Source: an uncultured Acetatifactor sp. (GTDB lineage Bacteria > Bacillota > Clostridia > Lachnospirales > Lachnospiraceae). Taken from it: a stretch of 47,928 nucleotides of DNA. The position numbers and the translations under genes are program-made. Numbering within the stretch: position 1 is the stretch's first letter; the number at the start of each line of letters is the position of its first letter. Shown piece after piece: positions 43,118 through 47,928 of this stretch. Under the pieces are notes generated by a model. That model made no database searches. It worked only from the letters and a program-made list of their open reading frames with translations, and was not told the origin of the DNA. Where the stretch lies: contig CANPYG010000007.1 of assembly GCA_947588205.1 (NCBI GenBank), forward strand, positions 1 to 47,928, given 5' to 3'.

Positions 43118-43825
43118 ATGAAATATGATCATATTGTAGAGGGAAGCTTTCTGGAGCGCCCCAATCGGTTTATCGCATATGTGGATATCCGGGGCCACAG
43201 GGAAAAGGTACATGTAAAGAATACCGGCAGGTGCAGGGAGCTGCTTGTGCCTGGGGCGAAGGTCTATCTGGAACGCAGCGGCAATCCCTTAAGAAAGACC
43301 GTGTATGATCTCGTAGCCGTGGAAAAAGGGAACATACTCATCAATATGGATTCCCAGGCCCCCAACAAGGCCGTAGGGGAGTGGCTGCTGAAAAAGGAGC
43401 TTTTTCCAGACCTGGTTACGTTGCGCCCGGAAAAGGTCTATGGAAGTTCCCGGTTTGATTTTTACATTGAGACCGCTAGGGAGAAAATCTTTCTGGAGGT
43501 AAAAGGGGTTACCCTGGAAAAGGATAAGGTGGTCCTTTTCCCGGACGCGCCCTCCGAACGCGCTGTCAGGCATGTGGAGGAGCTGGAGGAAGCGCACAGG
43601 AACGGCTATCAGGTATATATCTTGTTTGTGATACAGATGAAGGGCGCGGTATATTTTACGCCGAACTGGGAAACTCATCCCCGTTTCGGCAGGGCACTAT
43701 GCCATGCGGCCCAAAATGGAGTGAGGGTGCTGGCTTATGACTGCCGTGTGACGGCAGATTCCATGGAGATCGGGAAGCCTGTGCCCGTGAAGCTTTATGA
43801 TGATACGGCCGGGGCAGATACATGA
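43118..43825 (+). CDS. sfsA: SfsA family protein
   Basis: A 235-residue SfsA. Family markers: FLERPNRFIAYVDI, VHVKNTGRCRELLVPGAKVYLE, DSQAPNKAVGEWL and the acidic FYIETAREKIFLEVKGVTLE, a PD-(D/E)xK nuclease-like centre. The name comes from stimulation of maltose use in E. coli; nuclease activity has been reported for the family, but the role in Firmicutes is unclear. It sits 12 bases after the DUF1653 gene and 28 bases before mutY, as part of one operon. Confidence 0.94.
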   Translation: MKYDHIVEGSFLERPNRFIAYVDIRGHREKVHVKNTGRCRELLVPGAKVYLERSGNPLRKTVYDLVAVEKGNILINMDSQAPNKAVGEWLLKKELFPDLVTLRPEKVYGSSRFDFYIETAREKIFLEVKGVTLEKDKVVLFPDAPSERAVRHVEELEEAHRNGYQVYILFVIQMKGAVYFTPNWETHPRFGRALCHAAQNGVRVLAYDCRVTADSMEIGKPVPVKLYDDTAGADT

Positions 43826-43852
43826 CCAGGTCCGGAAAGGGAGCCCGTTAGG

Positions 43853-44998
43853 ATGGAACAGGATACGTTCGGGAAAAATTTATTTTCACTTAAGACAAAC
43901 TTAAGTTTTGCGGAGCTGAAAGACATTCCCAAACCGTTGCTGAAATGGTATGATGAAAACAGACGCAGGCTGCCCTGGCGCGAAGAGCCCACGCCTTACC
44001 GGGTATGGGTTTCGGAGATCATGCTCCAGCAGACCAGGGTAGAAGCTGTGAAACCCTATTTTGAGAGATTCATGAAAAGGCTTCCTGATATCAGAAGTCT
44101 TGCAGAAGCTCCTGAGGAGGAGCTTTTAAAGCTCTGGGAGGGTCTTGGGTATTATAATCGTGTGCGGAATCTGCAGAAAGCGGCGGTCCAGGTCATGGAG
44201 GAGTATGACGGAAGGATGCCATGCAGATATGAGGATCTTAAGCGGTTGAAGGGCGTTGGCAGCTACACAGCCGGGGCGATCGCTTCCATTGCCTTTGGGG
44301 AAAGGGCGGCGGCCGTGGACGGCAATGTTTTACGGGTGACGTCGAGGATATGTATGGATGAGAGGGTAATTGACGATACTAAGGTAAGGACTTGCGTGGA
44401 AGAGGAGCTTGTCCGCGTGATGCCCAAGGACCGCCCCGGGGATTTTAATCAGGCGATGATGGAGCTGGGTGCGTGCGTATGTCTTCCCAACGGCTCGCCT
44501 CATTGTGGGGAGTGTCCCCTGTCCCATATCTGTAAGGCGCATGCCCTGGGATGCGAGACCGAGTATCCCAAAAGGGCGCCCAGGAGGGAGCGGACGGTCG
44601 AAGAGAAGACGGTGCTCATCATCCGGGATGAAAATCGCGCCGCCCTGTGCAAGCGTCCGGGAAAGGGGCTGCTGGCCGGATTGTACGAGCTTCCCTCTTT
44701 GGAGGGATTTCGTACCGAGGAAGAGGTGATCGCCTATCTTAGGGAAAATGGCATACAGACCCTGCGGATACAGGCGCTGGAAGAGGCGAAGCACATTTTT
44801 ACCCATAAGGAATGGCATATGCGGGGCTTTATGGTCCGCGTGGATGAGCTTACTCCCCGGCAACCCTCGGGGGCGGCGGAAAGCTGGATTTTTGTGGAGC
44901 CCCAGGAGACAAGGGACCGTTACCCGATTCCTTCCGCATTTTCAGCCTATACAAAATACCTGGACATCAAAATGGGAAATCAGAAAATGACCTTATGA
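43853..44998 (+). CDS. mutY: A/G-specific adenine glycosylase
   Basis: A 381-residue base-excision repair enzyme that removes adenine mispaired with 8-oxoguanine. The helix-hairpin-helix/GPD core carries catalytic Glu55 in SEIMLQQTRV and Asp156 in VDGNVLR, with the LKGVGSYTAGAIASIAFG hairpin. The iron-sulfur motif is CxxxxxxxCxxCxxxxxC (from CLPNGSPHC), one residue longer in the first gap than in E. coli. A C-terminal Nudix-like domain (about 240-380) recognises 8-oxoguanine. With the MutT-like Nudix protein at 2774 it gives two arms of oxidised-guanine defence in the window. Confidence 0.95.
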   Translation: MEQDTFGKNLFSLKTNLSFAELKDIPKPLLKWYDENRRRLPWREEPTPYRVWVSEIMLQQTRVEAVKPYFERFMKRLPDIRSLAEAPEEELLKLWEGLGYYNRVRNLQKAAVQVMEEYDGRMPCRYEDLKRLKGVGSYTAGAIASIAFGERAAAVDGNVLRVTSRICMDERVIDDTKVRTCVEEELVRVMPKDRPGDFNQAMMELGACVCLPNGSPHCGECPLSHICKAHALGCETEYPKRAPRRERTVEEKTVLIIRDENRAALCKRPGKGLLAGLYELPSLEGFRTEEEVIAYLRENGIQTLRIQALEEAKHIFTHKEWHMRGFMVRVDELTPRQPSGAAESWIFVEPQETRDRYPIPSAFSAYTKYLDIKMGNQKMTL

Positions 44999-45014
44999 AA
45001 GGGAGTAGTTTGAA

Positions 45015-46043
45015 ATGAAGTTGTTGTCAATAGCGGTACCCTGTTATAATTCCGAAGCATATATGCATAGATGCATTGATTCCCTGCTTGTTGGGGGAGA
45101 AGATGTGGAGATTCTGATCGTGGACGACGGCTCTACGAACGACAGGACGGCGGAGATCGCCGACGAGTATGAAGCGCAGTTCCCGACGATCGTAAAGGCG
45201 GTCCATAAGGAAAACGGGGGACATGGTTCCGCAGTGAATACAGGAATTGCCTTCGCCAGCGGTTTGTTTTTTAAGGTTGTGGACAGCGATGACTGGGTGA
45301 AGGAGGACGCATATAAGCAGGTCCTGGACAAGCTCCGGGAGATGGCGGGCGGCAATCAGGTCCTGGACATGCTGGTGAGCAATTTTGTCTATGAGAAGGA
45401 GGGTGAGAAGCGCAAGAAAGTGATGCGTTACCGCCATATTCTTCCTGTGGAAGAAATGTTCACCTGGGAGGATTGCCATCATTTCCTGAAGGGCCATTAT
45501 ATACTCATGCATTCCGTGATCTTCCGTACAAGACTGCTTCGGGAATGCGGGCTGAAGCTTCCGGAGCATACCTTCTATGTGGATAATCTGTATGTGTTTG
45601 AGCCCCTGCCCTATGTGAAGAATATTTATTATCTGGACATCAATTTTTACAGGTATTATATCGGCAGGGAAGACCAGTCTGTGAATGAAAGCGTTATGAT
45701 CTCCAGGATAGACCAGCAGATCAAGGTCAATAAGCTGATGATCGATTATTTTGTGGAGCATAAGGCGGAAATCGCGAAAAATAAGAGACTTTATCAATAT
45801 ATGTATAATTATCTCGAGATCATTATGACCGTATCCTCGGCTCTGCTGGTGCGGTCCAATACGCCGGAGCACCTGGAGTCCAAGAAGGAGCTTTGGAGTT
45901 ATCTCAAAGGGAAGGACAGGAAATTATATCATCGCCTGCGGGATGGGATAATTGGCAATTTCATGAATCTCCCCGGTAAGAGCGGCAGAAAGATCACGGT
46001 GGAGGGCTACCGGATCTGCCAGAAGATTTTTAAGTTTAACTGA
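45015..46043 (+). CDS. Glycosyltransferase family 2
   Basis: A 342-residue GT-A type transferase. LSIAVPCYNSEAYMHRCIDSLL, the nucleotide-sugar site ILIVDDGSTNDRTAEIADEY and the metal motif VVDSDDWV (DxD) are all present. The second half (about 130-342) is helical and has no membrane segment, unlike polymerising enzymes. Sugar donor and acceptor are unknown, most likely cell-wall or surface polysaccharide. GGGAG precedes ATG 45015; it is 16 bases after mutY and probably the last gene of that operon. Confidence 0.9.
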   Translation: MKLLSIAVPCYNSEAYMHRCIDSLLVGGEDVEILIVDDGSTNDRTAEIADEYEAQFPTIVKAVHKENGGHGSAVNTGIAFASGLFFKVVDSDDWVKEDAYKQVLDKLREMAGGNQVLDMLVSNFVYEKEGEKRKKVMRYRHILPVEEMFTWEDCHHFLKGHYILMHSVIFRTRLLRECGLKLPEHTFYVDNLYVFEPLPYVKNIYYLDINFYRYYIGREDQSVNESVMISRIDQQIKVNKLMIDYFVEHKAEIAKNKRLYQYMYNYLEIIMTVSSALLVRSNTPEHLESKKELWSYLKGKDRKLYHRLRDGIIGNFMNLPGKSGRKITVEGYRICQKIFKFN

Positions 46044-46102
46044 TGCAGGTCATTGCACCTTTACATTTCTGGCGCTTCATTGCCCGGTTGATAAGCCCTC
46101 GT

Positions 46103-46729
46103 TTATATGGAATGGAACAGTCGGTATAGCGCACTCCCTGCCGTATTGATGATCCAGCGCTTCTGGGTGGACTGGTGGATGAGCATCAGTATGCCGCTGC
46201 GAAGAAAGTCCCAAGCCATCACTGCCATTAAAACCGTCGCGGCAATCCTCAGGAACCTTTCATCCCAGGAAAGGAAGCATCTGTAAATCCGCAGGTAAAT
46301 TTTATCCATGAACAGATAGATCATCGCCGCAAATCCAAGACTTGTCGGCACGGAGGTATAACGTGTAATGTGCATGGGAATCCAGGAATAATCCCACCAG
46401 TAGAAGTGACAGGTCAGCTCCACTGTTTTCCCCAGCAAAATCTCGCCAATGCAGATGCAGAAAAATACTGCCAGAAAATAAAGGACCGACTTTACCCTCG
46501 CGCTGGCAATGGGAAGCTCACGCCCCAGAAAGGTCATTTTGTCCGGCGTTCCGAAGAGTAGGTATATGGCCGCGATCGCAAGCCCATATCCCAAAAGGAA
46601 GGGAAATATCATGTTGCGGTTATCTATATAGCCCTTCGTTAATGACAGCCAGATATCCTCCACGCAGAAACCCAAAAAAGAAATCAGCGCTATAACCATT
46701 GAAAAGGCATATTTATTTTTGGCAGTCAT
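46103..46729 (-). CDS. Multi-spanning membrane protein, CmpB/PF06541-like
   Basis: A 208-residue protein with five to six membrane helices (about 8-26, 40-60, 78-98, 120-145, 165-185). LGFCVEDIWLSLTKGYIDNRNMIFPFLLGYGLAI and the WWDYSWIPMHITRYTSVPTSLGF segment resemble the putative ABC-transporter type IV family (PF06541), but the match is by eye. It may be an effector of the two-component pair upstream on the same strand. ATG 46729 has AAAGGGAG about 9 bases upstream; a GTG at 46735 is the alternative. A palindromic promoter lies before it. Confidence 0.6.
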   Translation of the reverse strand: MTAKNKYAFSMVIALISFLGFCVEDIWLSLTKGYIDNRNMIFPFLLGYGLAIAAIYLLFGTPDKMTFLGRELPIASARVKSVLYFLAVFFCICIGEILLGKTVELTCHFYWWDYSWIPMHITRYTSVPTSLGFAAMIYLFMDKIYLRIYRCFLSWDERFLRIAATVLMAVMAWDFLRSGILMLIHQSTQKRWIINTAGSALYRLFHSI

Positions 46730-46750
46730 CCCCACACGCTCCCTTTCTCA

Positions 46751-46797
46751 TTTTGTTTCAATTCCATTTTATTCCTGAAATCTAAACTGAAACAAAA
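46751..46797 (-). promoter_or_regulatory. Promoter and 10-bp inverted-repeat operator of the membrane protein gene
   Basis: On the minus strand TTGTTT (46795-46790), 18 bases, TAAAAT (46771-46766). The perfect inverted repeat TTTTGTTTCA/TGAAACAAAA (46751-46760 and 46788-46797) overlaps the -35 box and the start of transcription. That layout suits a repressor or response-regulator operator. Confidence 0.55.
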
Positions 46798-46812
46798 CTT
46801 TTCAGAGAAATT

Positions 46813-47901
46813 TTATTCCAAAGACCCATTTTTTTGAGGCAGCCACACAATAAAAGCCACACTGTCCGCCCCGTTTTGGACGGTTACTGTTCCCTGGTGG
46901 AGACTGACGATCCTTTTGACGATGGCCAGACCGATACCGTTTCCCGAGGTGGCGTGAGATTTGTCGGCCTGATAAAACTTATTAAAAATCTTTTCCTGAT
47001 CCTCCGGCGAGATATTGCTCCCGGTGTTGGAGACCGCTACGGTCAGTCCGTTATGATCCTCCCGGATGTTCACGCCCACGGTTCCGCCTTCGGGGCAGAA
47101 CTTAATGGCGTTGTCCAGAAGATTGATCCAGACCTGTTTAAGCAGCTCCTCGCTGGCAGTAATGTCGTATTCCTCAAAGTCCAGCTCCATTTCCTGCTTC
47201 TTTCCCTCCCACTTGCGTTCCAGCAGCAGTATGCAGCCCCGGAGCTGCTCGGAAAGGTTATAGGTGGATACGTCCGTCAGGATGGACTGGCTCTCTACGC
47301 GGGTCAGCTCCAGGACATTTGCCGCCATGGAGGCAAGCCGCAGGGACTCCTCCTCGATAATACCGATATACTCATCCCGTTCCGCGTCGGTCAGGTCTCC
47401 TTCCTTCAGGAGCTTCGCAAAGCCTGCGATGGAGACGATGGGGGTTTTGAATTCATGGGAGAAATCGTTGATAAAGTCGGAACGGAGCATTTCCGTCCCT
47501 TCCAGCTGCTGTGCCATGAGATTAAAGCTGTTGATGATCTCCGCCAGGGCGGGATGGGACCTGGCAAGCCTTCCGAAGGAAAGCCGCACTGTAAAATCCC
47601 CCCCTGCCAGCCTGTTCATCTGATTGATGATCCGATTGATGGGCTTCAGGGGAAGGGTGCTGGACGCGAAGGTCACGATGAAACCGATGATCAGGCTGAC
47701 TGCGGACATCAGGAGCAGGATGGGCATGGGATGCCACAGCCCGTTTTCGTCGGCGGGGATATGGATATAGGTCGTCAGAAAATATAACAGGAGGAACGCC
47801 ACTCCCAGGGATATCAAAAGAATCAGGAATACGATACAGGAAAATAACAGGGTTAAGGACAGACGCCCTTTTTTTAATTCTTTTTCAGATGGATTTTTCA
47901 T
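46813..47901 (-). CDS. Sensor histidine kinase (HAMP-HisKA-HATPase)
   Basis: A 362-residue kinase. Two membrane helices (about 15-44 and 60-80) flank a very short ~15-residue external loop, so the signal is probably sensed within the membrane, as in BceS/intramembrane-sensing kinases, although here a HAMP domain (about 80-135) is present. His149 in DFSHEFKTP is the phosphorylation site, followed by an N box, a GNGIGLAI G2 box and no extra domains. It overlaps the partial response regulator upstream by 4 bases and precedes the membrane-protein gene, which has a separate promoter. Confidence 0.92.
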   Translation of the reverse strand: MKNPSEKELKKGRLSLTLLFSCIVFLILLISLGVAFLLLYFLTTYIHIPADENGLWHPMPILLLMSAVSLIIGFIVTFASSTLPLKPINRIINQMNRLAGGDFTVRLSFGRLARSHPALAEIINSFNLMAQQLEGTEMLRSDFINDFSHEFKTPIVSIAGFAKLLKEGDLTDAERDEYIGIIEEESLRLASMAANVLELTRVESQSILTDVSTYNLSEQLRGCILLLERKWEGKKQEMELDFEEYDITASEELLKQVWINLLDNAIKFCPEGGTVGVNIREDHNGLTVAVSNTGSNISPEDQEKIFNKFYQADKSHATSGNGIGLAIVKRIVSLHQGTVTVQNGADSVAFIVWLPQKNGSLE

Positions 47902-47928
47902 ATCTTTTTCACCGCCTTATATCCGAGG
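47898..47928 (-). CDS. C-terminal end of a probable OmpR-family response regulator
   Basis: The minus-strand frame ends LGYKAVKKI followed by TGA (47900-47898). The GYK ending matches the last strand of the OmpR winged helix. Its stop shares four bases (ATGA) with the kinase start at 47901, which is the usual coupling of a regulator to its kinase. Most of the gene lies beyond the window. Confidence 0.55.
   Translation of the reverse strand, partial: LGYKAVKKI

Noticed and set aside
46834..47787. A 317-residue open frame antisense to the histidine kinase
   Set aside because: The kinase on the other strand has every family motif; the antisense product resembles nothing.

Overview
The window looks like chromosomal DNA of a spore-forming member of the Lachnospiraceae (class Clostridia). 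The evidence is the spoVA germination/DPA-channel genes, small Lachnospiraceae-type families (DUF5721, DUF1653, DUF1294), purine-rich ribosome binding sites, ATG-dominated starts, and cytoplasmic polysaccharide enzymes (GH95 and CE12 types). The genus cannot be fixed from sequence alone. No rRNA, tRNA, CRISPR array, prophage or intact transposase was seen.

Layout, left to right. 1-2.7 kb: the tail of a probable LysR regulator, then a restriction-modification unit in which a cytosine-5 methyltransferase is fused in frame to an Eco47II-type endonuclease, followed by a Vsr mismatch endonuclease. 2.8-3.2 kb: a Nudix hydrolase. 3.3-18.6 kb: the spoVA genes, split into spoVAA-AB-AC and spoVAD-(79-aa gene)-ridA-spoVAE by about 11 kb carrying a calcium-type P-ATPase, an SGNH esterase, a GH95 fucosidase, an alpha/beta esterase, trpS and an SH3 protein. 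18.7-22.7 kb: an LTA-synthase-like membrane sulfatase, DUF5721, a GNAT acetyltransferase and DUF1294. 22.8-33.1 kb: arginine biosynthesis, with argG on the minus strand and argC, a GNAT gene, argJ, argB, argD and an orphan solute-binding protein on the plus strand. A MotA/MotB-like proton-motor pair sits directly upstream of argC. 33.2-34.7 kb: a YdcZ-type transporter and a threonine-aldolase-type enzyme. 34.7-41.2 kb: comEA, an OmpR-type response regulator, its histidine kinase, a GerMN lipoprotein and comEC, apparently one locus. 41.5-46.0 kb: holA, a DUF1653 protein, sfsA, mutY and a family 2 glycosyltransferase. 46.1-47.9 kb, minus strand: a membrane protein behind a palindromic promoter, then a second histidine kinase whose partner regulator runs off the window.

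Three things stand out. First, a 162-bp non-coding element between comEC and holA has 14-bp perfect terminal inverted repeats, an 8-bp target-site duplication that contains the comEC stop codon, and a nested multi-hairpin interior; it reads as a MITE. Second, short tandem repeats of 12, 15 or 18 bp, always a multiple of three inside genes, interrupt four otherwise conserved enzymes or proteins, and a 15-bp array of the same kind lies between spoVAB and spoVAC. This suggests genome-wide in-frame minisatellite expansion. Third, several gene neighbourhoods are unusual: the fused methyltransferase-endonuclease with a retained internal ribosome binding site, the motor pair with no flagellar or known defence partner, and the two-component/GerMN module between comEA and comEC.
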